This document shows, piece by piece, positions 16,122 to 23,297 of a DNA stretch of 36,604 nt; the stretch's first letter is position 1, and each line of letters begins with the position of its first letter. The position numbers and the translations under genes are program-made. The notes beneath the pieces were generated by a model. That model had not been told where the DNA came from and ran no database searches. It saw only the letters and a program-made list of their open reading frames with translations. The stretch is from Deltaproteobacteria bacterium (GTDB lineage Bacteria; Desulfobacterota; Syntrophia; Syntrophales; Smithellaceae): the NCBI GenBank assembly GCA_012729055.1, contig JAAYDW010000039.1, positions 1 to 36,604 on the forward strand. The letters run 5' to 3'.

Positions 16122-17447
16122 TTATTTCATAATGAAGATCAGGGTTCCGGAAGGAATGGATTTTTTCTCTACGTCATCCCCGTTGAGAATGCGCCCGTCA
16201 GGCATTCGATAGAATGTCGATGGATAATTCCATTTTCTGCCGGCGATCCGGATGGCGGATCGCCCTTTTTGAACGTACCCGCCGTAAATATAACCCACCA
16301 GCAGACGGGTTCCCTTGGGCGGATTTTTCAGAAGCTTGCGCAGCGATGACGATTTCTTCATTTCTGCTCCGGTTCGGATCAGTCCGTCGGGGAAGAAATA
16401 GATTGTTGTCGGATCGGCGTAGAGATTGCCGGCCAGATCTTGAACCGTGTTTCCATCTTTGCCGACTTCCAGGAATTTTTCAAATTCCTGCTCGCAGTCT
16501 TCCTCTGCTAATGAAACGCGGGTGCCCACGGGGATGCTGTCCCATTTGCGGATTTCATTACCGCGCAGTTTCTGCCCGTTGGGATAGGTATAAATTGTCG
16601 AAGGGGCATCGTACTTCTCCCGGGCAATGCGCCAGGCATTGTTGCCCTGGTCAATAACCATGGATTGACTGACGGATGAATCCTTCGGTCCGTTCAAAGC
16701 CGCCAATACCTTCGGCGGCTTGTAAAGAAAACGATTCAGATCCGGATCGGCAACAACGAGCCGGCCGGCGGCAACGTCCGGATCTCTTTTAGGTCCGGGC
16801 AAAAGGCCCAGACGTTTTCTGACATCGGGATGAGAAAAAAACATTCCGCATTTTTTCCTGCCCCGATGCTTCCGGGGATGAAAAATGTTCGGCCGTCCAT
16901 AAGCCACCATGGAGTGCGTCAGAATGTTTTTATCCTTGATCCGGTAAATCTTTTTCAACTGACGCAGTAATTGACGAAGCGCCGTGTACTGGGCCTGAGT
17001 AATGTCTTGATCGTGAAACCCGACAACTTCAATGCCGATGGAAATATTGTCAAGGGTGGTTTGCCCTTTCCACATGCTTCTTCCCGCATGGGTGGCGATT
17101 TTTTTACGGTCAATGATTCGATATACTTTCCCGCTGGGCGTAACGAAATAGTGCGTTTCGCCGAACCGATGCACCTTTCGAAGCGAACCCTCCAGAGCGC
17201 CTTCAGTTGTATGCAAAATGATGTATTGCGTTTTCGAACGAAACGGACGTTTTTTATTCAGAGGGCTGTACATGTTGTTAATGTCCAGCGCATGAACGTC
17301 GGCCGCCTGAAACATAACCGCAAGAGCGACAATGATGAACGATACTAAAAATGTAAATCCGTGCGACGTTTTCTTTTTAAAAATCATCATCCGATGGTCA
17401 TCTTTTGTCGATTCATTGATTTGTTCTTTTCTGAAAGAATTAATCAT
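16122..17447 (-). CDS. N-acetylmuramoyl-L-alanine amidase (Amidase_2) with C-terminal repeats
   Basis: Cleaves the lactyl-amide bond between muramic acid and the peptide of peptidoglycan. The N-terminus has a hydrophobic export segment (about residues 31-50). The amidase domain follows with the zinc ligand in YIILHTTEG (His79), then GETHYFVTPSGKVYRIID, NISIGIEVVG and a second ligand in LTHSMVAYGRP. The C-terminal 180 residues contain three related units of about 45-50 residues (near 265-315, 327-385, 393-441), each with a pattern such as PSTIYTYPNG..L.G.EI....IP.GT, possibly binding cell wall. It begins 4 bp after the M23 peptidase gene, so the two form an operon. The ATG at 17390 is an alternative start. 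Confidence 0.87.
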   Translation of the reverse strand: MINSFRKEQINESTKDDHRMMIFKKKTSHGFTFLVSFIIVALAVMFQAADVHALDINNMYSPLNKKRPFRSKTQYIILHTTEGALEGSLRKVHRFGETHYFVTPSGKVYRIIDRKKIATHAGRSMWKGQTTLDNISIGIEVVGFHDQDITQAQYTALRQLLRQLKKIYRIKDKNILTHSMVAYGRPNIFHPRKHRGRKKCGMFFSHPDVRKRLGLLPGPKRDPDVAAGRLVVADPDLNRFLYKPPKVLAALNGPKDSSVSQSMVIDQGNNAWRIAREKYDAPSTIYTYPNGQKLRGNEIRKWDSIPVGTRVSLAEEDCEQEFEKFLEVGKDGNTVQDLAGNLYADPTTIYFFPDGLIRTGAEMKKSSSLRKLLKNPPKGTRLLVGYIYGGYVQKGRSAIRIAGRKWNYPSTFYRMPDGRILNGDDVEKKSIPSGTLIFIMK

Positions 17448-17451
17448 CCAT

Positions 17452-18336
17452 TTATTCTTTCAGGGCGCCGCTCAATTCGATCAACGTCAGGGGATTGATC
17501 CGGTTGCCGTTGATTCGCACTCCCCAGTGAAGATGAGGACCCGTAACGCGCCCCGTTGCGCCCAAAAGGCCGACGACCTCGCCTTTTTGAATATCATCTC
17601 CTTTGCTGACCAATATTTTGTCAAGATGGAAATACATGCTTATGATGCCTCCGCCATGGTTCACATAAACGGATTTGCCGCTGAAAAAATGATCTGCCAC
17701 AAGAAGAACTCTTCCGGAATTGATGGCGACAACAGGATCACCTTTTTTGCCGGCCAGGTCCACGCCGGTATGCGGCGATTTGTGAAGATGGTTAATAATG
17801 CTTTTCCTGCCGAAGGTGCCCACAATATCTCCGTCAACCGGCATCAGGAATTGCCCTTTCCATTTTGGCGATATATCGCCGGCCGGCCATAACGAATGAA
17901 TGACCGCGGCCTCGTTCTTTATTCTCTTTAAGGATTTGGCATCCAGCTCCACTTTGGCTTTGGGAAGTTTCAATCGGCGAACGCCGTAATCTTTCAGACG
18001 GATACGGATCGGATATCTTTCCTGAAATCCGGAAGAAAGCTCCCGGATCATGCAGTCATGTAAGCCGGTTTCCTGATGCAGGTCCGCGCTGATAAATCCC
18101 GACCATGATTCGTCCGACGCGCTGTATACCAGGGGCACATCTTTTTGCAGCCAGATTATTCGGGGCGCTTTTTGCTCGTCCGCCTTAACAGTGACAAGAA
18201 TCACTCCGCCCCGGTCCATTGCGTCAGATGAAAATGAAACATCCGCTTTGGACAACGCCTCGGTGTCTGCCGGAAATGTGAAAAACAGAAGCGCTGAAAA
18301 AAGAGATAATGCAAATCCGACCAACATCCTTTTCAA
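17452..18336 (-). CDS. M23 family metallopeptidase (LytM-type)
   Basis: A peptidoglycan endopeptidase of 294 residues when started at TTG 18336, preceded by GGAGGG 10 nt away; ATG 18327 is an alternative and the frame stays open to 18477. Residues 1-28 form a signal peptide. The LytM domain in the C-terminal half shows FGRKSIINHLHKSPHTGVDLA, with zinc ligands H and D in HTGVD, GDPVVAINSGRV, VNHGGGI and the catalytic HLHWG. The N-terminal half resembles a small beta domain found before LytM in exported peptidases. It is coupled to the downstream amidase, suggesting a joint role in wall turnover. Confidence 0.92.
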   Translation of the reverse strand: MKRMLVGFALSLFSALLFFTFPADTEALSKADVSFSSDAMDRGGVILVTVKADEQKAPRIIWLQKDVPLVYSASDESWSGFISADLHQETGLHDCMIRELSSGFQERYPIRIRLKDYGVRRLKLPKAKVELDAKSLKRIKNEAAVIHSLWPAGDISPKWKGQFLMPVDGDIVGTFGRKSIINHLHKSPHTGVDLAGKKGDPVVAINSGRVLLVADHFFSGKSVYVNHGGGIISMYFHLDKILVSKGDDIQKGEVVGLLGATGRVTGPHLHWGVRINGNRINPLTLIELSGALKE

Positions 18337-18500
18337 TTGCGCTACTCCCTCCAAAATTTTTTCTTGTGCGTCAAACAGCGTAAAACGGGATAAAAAAAAT
18401 CGCTCATCCGACTTATGCCAGATGGCGACCCTACCATCGAAAAATCTCCTCAAGTCTTGATGACCTTTTGGACCCACTCGATATTTTCTAGATGCTTATC

Positions 18501-18712
18501 ATTGATAAGAACTTTCTTTTTGTAGGGTGAAGTATATTAAGCGGTCCCTTGTGTGTCAAGGAGATTTTGGCTGACAGGAGATTTTGCCCACAGGAGATTT
18601 TGGCCACTGGTGAAAAATATCCCTGGTGAAAATATCCCTGGTGAAAATATCCCTTGACTCGATCAAACTGCACTTCTATACTCTCTGACGTCAAAAGCAA
18701 GTTCTTATCAAT
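18501..18712. mobile_element. 212 bp element bounded by 20 bp inverted repeats (MITE-like)
   Basis: The left end ATTGATAAGAACTTTCTTTT (18501-18520) and the right end AAAAGCAAGTTCTTATCAAT (18693-18712) are reverse complements at 19 of 20 positions. Inside are three AGGAGATTTTG units (about 18559-18607) and three TGGTGAAAATATCCC units (about 18608-18654). The left half is shared with 6948-7040. No transposase is encoded and no clear target-site duplication is visible. The immediate left flank makes CTTATCA-t-TGATAAG, a further palindrome at the tip. Confidence 0.6.
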
Positions 18713-18714
18713 GG

Positions 18715-18963
18715 AAGTCGTTCTGCATCATCACCAACAATGTTGCAGACAGCAGGGAAGGGGTGTCGATCTTTAAAAACATCGACACCATCAGCAAGCC
18801 CTTTCTGGGTTTTTCGCTGACTTGGCTGGAGAATATCCGGCAGGATGACCTTGTGCCGAGGTCTATTTTAAGGCAGGAAATTCCCGTCTGGCAATTCCCC
18901 CGTTCCGGTGTGGTTAAGGATTTCAATCAAATCGGCAAAGCGCTGCCGGAGACGAAAGTCTGA
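18715..18963 (+). pseudogene. C-terminal remnant of a MinD/FlhG-type ParA ATPase
   Basis: The frame reads ITNNVADSREGVSIFKNI, PFLGFSLTWLENIRQDD, VPRSILRQEIPVWQFP and FNQIGKAL, ending at TGA 18961-18963. It matches the last third of MinD/FlhG-like ATPases (vvNrv.s..eG...f..l...fLg..l..lG.ip.D..v..av..q.pv...P.s.a...i..ia). The Walker A and switch motifs are missing. The match begins only a few bases after the right end of the 212 bp element, so the gene was probably truncated at that point. Confidence 0.6.
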
Positions 18964-19024
18964 CGGCAGGAAAGAAAGCAGGTTCTTTCAACCGGCAAAG
19001 ATATTATCCCGATGGAGGTGTTAA

Positions 19025-19378
19025 ATGAGAAGACGCATAATCATTCCTCTGGTTTTATTGATGTCCGTTGCCTGGGCAACCGCGCAGGCGGCCACGGTCA
19101 ACATATCGAACAATTGTAATCAGAATGTAACCGTGTCGGCCTATTCCATCAAAGAGGCAAGCCAGGGTTATCTGCTGGCCCGGAAGGTTGTTTACGCGCA
19201 CAACTCCCACACGATGACCGTCAGCGCGCCGGTGAAATGCATCCAGACCCAGTATCCGCAGCCCGGCTACTCGACGGTGGGAAATTACTTTTATTTCGGC
19301 GGCGCAACAATCGTTACGGTCAAGATTGTCATGGACCCGCAGAACTCGAACAGCTGCAGCATATCCGTTACCGAATGA
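19025..19378 (+). CDS. Small secreted protein of unknown function
   Basis: The product has 117 residues with a clear signal peptide (RRR start, hydrophobic core, cleavage after AQA near residue 22). The mature 95 residues are Ser/Thr/Asn-rich and predicted all-beta, with cysteines in NNCNQN, VKCIQT and NSCSIS that may pair after export. GGAGGTG precedes the ATG by about 5 nt. No family was recognised. It stands between two gene remnants. Confidence 0.7.
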   Translation: MRRRIIIPLVLLMSVAWATAQAATVNISNNCNQNVTVSAYSIKEASQGYLLARKVVYAHNSHTMTVSAPVKCIQTQYPQPGYSTVGNYFYFGGATIVTVKIVMDPQNSNSCSISVTE

Positions 19379-19413
19379 CGGCTTCAAAGACCTGTCGGTT
19401 GATCTTTGCGTGA

Positions 19414-19611
19414 CGTATTTGTCATTCATGGTCGGAATTGGCGGAAGCGGTTGGAGGGTCCTGGTTTGTTTCGCCGGAACAGGCCGTGGATGCCGATCTG
19501 ATTGCTCTGGTTTTGCCCGCATCGGCCGTCCGCGAGATATTGGAACAGCTTCAGGTTTTGGTGAAAAAGGGGGCTATGGTCCTGAACAGGGACCAAGCGG
19601 GATGCCCTTAA
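19414..19611 (+). pseudogene. Rossmann-fold dehydrogenase/reductase remnant
   Basis: One frame reads ELAEAVGGSWFVSPEQAVDADLI in two overlapping parts, then ALVLPASAVREILEQLQ, KKGAMVLN, and stops at TAA 19609-19611. The spacing is that of the second half of an NAD(P)-binding domain in prephenate/F420/glycerol-3-phosphate-type dehydrogenases (..eeAv.dADlvvlavPasavrevleel...l..gamvvn). There is no start, no GxGxxG loop and no catalytic domain. The exact family is uncertain. Confidence 0.4.
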
Positions 19612-19715
19612 GCTATTAAGTTCCTGTCCGATGATTGATGGAAATAACAGGGTTAGGTCCTGATATATAAGTTTATCTCAGAACTTGTTTCTCCTTTCCG
19701 GGAGTTATGATTTCG

Positions 19716-19744
19716 TTGACATTCGGGTGCGTTTCCCCTATACG
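19716..19744 (+). promoter_or_regulatory. Probable sigma70 promoter of the acyl-CoA ligase gene
   Basis: A perfect TTGACA (19716-19721), a 17-bp spacer and TATACG (19739-19744). The expected transcript start is near 19751, so the translation start must lie at 19784 or later, excluding the longer frame that opens at 19685. Confidence 0.65.
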
Positions 19745-19783
19745 TCGCTGTGCAAAAAGAGCATTTCCATCTTCCGATGGCGA

Positions 19784-21709
19784 ATGTTTCATGAACCGCC
19801 GGACCGGAGAAGTATTCCATTGAACACCATACCGCAGATTCTAAACGACATCCAAAAACGCCATCCGCAGATCAACGCCCAGTACTTCCGGAAGACCGGC
19901 GCCGGACCTTTCGTCGCCCGCACGTTTGCCGAATTTTACCAGGACGCCCTGACTTTCGGCGCGGGGCTTTTGAGCCTCGGGGTTTGCCGGGGCGAGCCGG
20001 TCGGCCTCTTGGCCGACAACCGCCGGGAATGGAGTGTTGCCGACATCGGCATCCAGGCCTGCGGCGCCTGCGACGTTCCGCGGGGCCGCGACATCACCGA
20101 CGCCGAAATCCGCATCATTTTCGGGACGACAAAATGCCGTTTCGTCATCGTCGAACGCGGGCAGGAACTGAACCGTCTGGTGGCCGCCAAAGACGCGCTT
20201 CCCGAGCTTGCGGCGCTGATTATCATCGATCCGGCCGCGCCCGTCCCCGATGAGGCGGGAATCGCAATTCTCAGCTTCGACCAGTTGACCGAAAAAGGCC
20301 GGCAATACCGCGCGGAGCATCCGGGCGCCGTCGAGGCGGCCGTCGCAGCGGGCCGGAAGGAGGATTTGGCGACCATTCTGTTTACCTCCGGCACGACCGG
20401 ACGTCCCAAGGGCGTCATGCTCACCCAGGAAAATTATCTGCGGCACGTTTCGGGCGGCCGCGAGCGCATGATGACCGAACCCGGCGACGTGTGGCTCACC
20501 ATGCTTCCCGTGTGGCATTCCTTCGAACGGGCGGTCCAGTACATCGCGCTCGGGAACGGCGTCGGCCTGGCGTATTCGAAGGCCGTGAGCATGATGAAGG
20601 ATTTCACCGAAATCAATCCGCATTACACGACCGCCGTGCCGCGCATCTGGGAAATGATTTACAACTCGGTGCAGAAGAAAATCGACGCCGCGGGCGGGGT
20701 GAAGAAGAAGCTCTTCCGTTTCTTCGTCGCCGTCGGCGGCGCTTACGTCGTCCTGGACAATCTCTACAAGGGGCTTGCGCCGAGCTTTTCAAAGCGGTCG
20801 CGCGCCTTCGATAAAATCATTTCCTGCCTGCCGCGGCTTTTTTTGATGCCGCTTACCGCCGTCGGATCGCGGTTGGTCCTTCAGCCCATCAAAGCCCTGT
20901 TCGGCCACCGTCTCAAGGCCGGCGTCTCCGGCGGCGGCAGCCTGCAGCGCAAAATCGATCTTTTCTTCGCTTCCGCGGGAATCGTGCTCATGGAAGGCTA
21001 CGGGCTCACCGAGGCGGGGCCTGTCGTCGCTGTGCGCAGCCTTCGGCATCTCGAAGCCGGCACGGTCGGCACGGCTTTTCCCGGCATGGAAATCAAACTG
21101 GTCGATGAAGAGGGCCGGCCCTGCCCGCCCGGCGCCGTCGGGCTGATTTTCGCCCGCAGCGACCAGATCATGAAAGGGTATTATGAAGACCCTGTCGAGA
21201 CGGCCAAGGTTCTTTCGCCCGACGGCTGGCTCAATACCGGCGACCTGGGCGTTCTGACCCATGACGGAGCGCTGGCGATTGTCGGGCGGAAAAAGGATAC
21301 GATCGTTCTTCTGAGCGGCAAAAACATCGAACCGGCGCCCATCGAAAAGCATCTGGCTTACTCGCCGCTCATCGACACCGCCGTTGTCGTCGGCCAGGAT
21401 CAAAAACACTTAGGCGCGCTGATCGTTCCGAACATTGCATTTCTCAGGCAGTATGCCCGGGAAAACGCCGTCCGGGACGACAGCATCGAAGAACTCGTCC
21501 GGAATGCAGCGGTGCTGAACCTGTACCGCGAGGCGATCGACGGGCAGGTGAATGCGCGCCACGGCTTTCAATCCTACGAACGCATTCGCGCTTTTGCGCT
21601 GCTCACCCGGCCGTTCGAAGCCCCGCGCGAGCTATCCGCCAAGCAGGAGTTGAAGCGCGCCGAGGTGAACAGACTCCACGCGCGGGAGATCGCCGGCCTG
21701 TTCCGGTAA
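19784..21709 (+). CDS. Long-chain fatty acid--CoA ligase (AMP-forming, FadD15/FAA1-like)
   Basis: Activates long-chain fatty acids to acyl-CoA via an acyl-adenylate, at or near the inner membrane. The product has about 641 residues. ANL-superfamily motifs are present: ILFTSGTTGRPKGVMLT (P-loop-like A3), MLPVWHSFER, a Gly-rich GVSGGGSL, EGYGLTEAGPV (A5), WLNTGDLG (A7) and GRKKDTIVLLSGKNIEP (A8/A10 region). The length and insert match long-chain rather than acetyl ligases. The ATG at 19784 is used; a TTG at 19820 preceded by GGAG is a credible alternative. It has its own promoter. The ADP-forming synthetase and thioesterases elsewhere in the window suggest active acyl-CoA metabolism. Confidence 0.93.
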   Translation: MFHEPPDRRSIPLNTIPQILNDIQKRHPQINAQYFRKTGAGPFVARTFAEFYQDALTFGAGLLSLGVCRGEPVGLLADNRREWSVADIGIQACGACDVPRGRDITDAEIRIIFGTTKCRFVIVERGQELNRLVAAKDALPELAALIIIDPAAPVPDEAGIAILSFDQLTEKGRQYRAEHPGAVEAAVAAGRKEDLATILFTSGTTGRPKGVMLTQENYLRHVSGGRERMMTEPGDVWLTMLPVWHSFERAVQYIALGNGVGLAYSKAVSMMKDFTEINPHYTTAVPRIWEMIYNSVQKKIDAAGGVKKKLFRFFVAVGGAYVVLDNLYKGLAPSFSKRSRAFDKIISCLPRLFLMPLTAVGSRLVLQPIKALFGHRLKAGVSGGGSLQRKIDLFFASAGIVLMEGYGLTEAGPVVAVRSLRHLEAGTVGTAFPGMEIKLVDEEGRPCPPGAVGLIFARSDQIMKGYYEDPVETAKVLSPDGWLNTGDLGVLTHDGALAIVGRKKDTIVLLSGKNIEPAPIEKHLAYSPLIDTAVVVGQDQKHLGALIVPNIAFLRQYARENAVRDDSIEELVRNAAVLNLYREAIDGQVNARHGFQSYERIRAFALLTRPFEAPRELSAKQELKRAEVNRLHAREIAGLFR

Positions 21710-21811
21710 GCCGCCTGAATGCTGCGGCAAAATTTATCAGGCGCGGGCGGGCAAACCAGAATCCGATTAATTCAAGGCGTGTTGCGCAAAAGGCAATCTT
21801 TCCGCCTCCGG

Positions 21812-22492
21812 TTATCCGTTTCCTTCCGCGAGATCGACAAGGGCGCCGCGGTCGAGAATGCGGATGGTGCGGCCTGACGCCCGGAGAATGCCGTCTTCGG
21901 CCAGTTTGCGCAGCGCCCGGGAAAGCGCTTCGGGCGTGGCGCCGAGGATTTTTGCCAGTTCGCGCTGTGTGATGGCCAGCTCCAGGCGGTCGGTCTCCCC
22001 GTGCGACTGCGCCAGCGAATGCAGCAGGAACGAGGCGAGCCTTCCCGGAATTTCCTTGAGCGCCAGCGATTCGATGAGCGTCATGGAATCCTTGAGGCGC
22101 CGGGACAGGATTTGAATGATATTGAGCAGCAGTTTGGGCTCTTTCAGGGCCGTGCTTTCCATGAGCGTTCCGGGAATTAAAATGACGGAGCTTTCCTCAA
22201 GGGTCATGGCGCTGGCCGGAAAAGCGTCGGTGGCAAACGCCGTGCACAATCCGAAGGGATCGCCCGGCCCCAAAAGCTGGATCGTCTGCTCCTTGCCTTC
22301 CGGCGAGCTTTTGTAAAGCTTCAGCCTTCCCGTGAGCACCACGTAGAATGACTTGATCGGATCCGCCTCGCCGATGATGATTTCCTGGGCGGGATATTTT
22401 CGATAAAGCGCCTGCGCCGCCAGCAGACGCAGGTTTTCCGGCGACACTCCCTGAAAAAGATCAAATGTTTTAAGATGTCGTACAATGTCCAT
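21812..22492 (-). CDS. Crp/Fnr family transcriptional regulator
   Basis: The product has 226 residues from ATG 22492 (GGAG 8 nt upstream); the frame opens further upstream but without similarity. The N-terminal cyclic-nucleotide-binding-type beta barrel includes a FYVVLTGRLKLYK strand pair and LLGPGDPFGL. A long dimerisation helix follows. The C-terminal winged helix contains ITQRELAKILGATPEALSRALRKL, whose E..SR recognition helix is that of FNR/DNR-type proteins that read TTGAT. There is no N-terminal Cys cluster (one Cys in total), so it is not a [4Fe-4S] FNR and could be DNR-like, sensing another signal. A perfect FNR box lies 17 bp before its start codon, implying autoregulation. Confidence 0.9.
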   Translation of the reverse strand: MDIVRHLKTFDLFQGVSPENLRLLAAQALYRKYPAQEIIIGEADPIKSFYVVLTGRLKLYKSSPEGKEQTIQLLGPGDPFGLCTAFATDAFPASAMTLEESSVILIPGTLMESTALKEPKLLLNIIQILSRRLKDSMTLIESLALKEIPGRLASFLLHSLAQSHGETDRLELAITQRELAKILGATPEALSRALRKLAEDGILRASGRTIRILDRGALVDLAEGNG

Positions 22493-22508
22493 AAAATAAG
22501 CTCCGGCG

Positions 22509-22522
22509 TTGATCCAGATCAA
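22509..22522. promoter_or_regulatory. Perfect FNR-type operator TTGAT-N4-ATCAA
   Basis: TTGATCCAGATCAA is fully palindromic in its half-sites. It lies between the divergent regulator gene (start 22492) and thioredoxin gene (start 22622). Its centre, 22515.5, is about 23 nt from the regulator start codon, a position suited to repression. A TG-TATTCC element at 22543-22550 would place a transcript start near 22557, exactly 41.5 nt from the centre, the class II activation spacing; the -10 match is weak. Confidence 0.8.
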
Positions 22523-22621
22523 TGACGGGGACGAAAGGATCCTGTATTCCTGTGATCGTGGACGGGAAATTTTTACCATAAACAATAAAAGAGACCAAAT
22601 AAAATATCGGAGGAGAAAGAG

Positions 22622-22957
22622 ATGAGTATCAATGAATATGTTAAACACGCGGATGATCGGAATTTTTCGGCGACGGTTTTAGAGGAAGCCGGGCCGGTGC
22701 TGGTGGATTTCTGGGCGCCGTGGTGCGGACCCTGCCGGGCGATCGGTCCGGTGCTGGAAGAGGTGGCGGCCGCGTATCAGGGTAAAGTCGCCGTCGTCAA
22801 GGTCAATGTGGATGAGAATCCGGCGACTGCGTCCCAGTACGGCGTACGCAGCATTCCGACGCTGCTCGTCATTAAAAACGGCAAGGTCAAGGAATCCCAG
22901 ATCGGGCTGATTTCCAAAGAGCAGCTGGCGGCTATGCTGGACCGGAATTTGAATTGA
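22622..22957 (+). CDS. trxA: Thioredoxin
   Basis: A cytoplasmic disulfide reductase of 111 residues, the normal length. The active site WCGPC is at about residues 34-38 after VLVDFWAP. The cis-proline lies in RSIPTLLV and the C-terminal helix is normal. GGAGGAGAAAGAG precedes the ATG. It is transcribed away from the Crp/Fnr regulator across an FNR box, so its expression is probably tied to redox or oxygen/NO state. An intrinsic terminator follows 25 bp after the stop, before two tiny ORFs that may encode redox-active selenoproteins. Confidence 0.96.
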   Translation: MSINEYVKHADDRNFSATVLEEAGPVLVDFWAPWCGPCRAIGPVLEEVAAAYQGKVAVVKVNVDENPATASQYGVRSIPTLLVIKNGKVKESQIGLISKEQLAAMLDRNLN

Positions 22958-22981
22958 TTTGTTTTTAAAACCCGGCGGGGA

Positions 22982-23012
22982 GCGGCCGGTCATTGCGGAC
23001 CAGGCCGCTTTT
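22982..23012 (+). terminator. Intrinsic terminator after thioredoxin
   Basis: GCGGCC-GGTC paired with GACC-a-GGCCGC gives 10 base pairs with one bulge and a 6-nt loop, followed by TTTT. A second inverted repeat, GCCGGCAAT / ATTGCCGGC, lies just beyond, between about 23019 and 23051, without a T-run. Confidence 0.7.
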
Positions 23013-23093
23013 CGCAACGCCGGCAATAATGTCGCTGGTCAATTGCCGGCAATTGGGCTAAACTTAAGACACATTGTGTAAAAGGCGGATGCT

Positions 23094-23246
23094 ATGAAGG
23101 AAATCCTGATTCTTCTTTTGATCGTGGCCGTGTGGATCTTTGTCCAGGCCTGGCTTTTGCCCAAACTGGGCGTTTCCACCTGAATGCGCCCAGCTTGTCC
23201 GGGTCCGGACAAAAAGGACAAGGAAAGCCATCCGGAAAATCCTTGA
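23094..23246 (+). CDS. Candidate small membrane selenoprotein (in-frame TGA at 23181)
   Basis: From ATG 23094 (AAGGCGG upstream) 29 codons encode a basic/acidic start, one hydrophobic helix (about residues 4-21) and LLPKLGVST, then TGA. Reading through the TGA as selenocysteine gives 20 more residues, UMRPACPGPDKKDKESHPEN plus Pro, ending at TGA 23244-23246. The result is a 50-residue single-span protein with U and a Cys five residues later (UxxxxC), a plausible redox pair, and a charged tail. A hairpin follows the first TGA at a SECIS-like distance. The position behind thioredoxin fits a redox role. The alternative is a 29-residue peptide that simply stops. Sec machinery is not visible in the window, so this is a hypothesis. 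Confidence 0.45.
23195..23212 (+). promoter_or_regulatory. Candidate bacterial SECIS hairpin 1
   Basis: TTGTCCG / CGGACAA forms a 7 bp stem with loop GGTC. The loop GGU lies 19-21 nt after the TGA at 23181-23183, the same distance as in Escherichia coli fdhF. The bulged U of the fdhF element is not reproduced exactly. Confidence 0.4.
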
Positions 23247-23297
23247 AAAAGAAGGTCGGCTTTGACCGGCCGTCCGGTTGAATTCCGGAAGCAGACG

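Noticed and set aside
21712-21742. Inverted repeat CGCCTGA...TCAGGCG after the acyl-CoA ligase as terminator
   Set aside because: Seven-base arms separated by about 17 bases and no T-run after the second arm; too weak to call.
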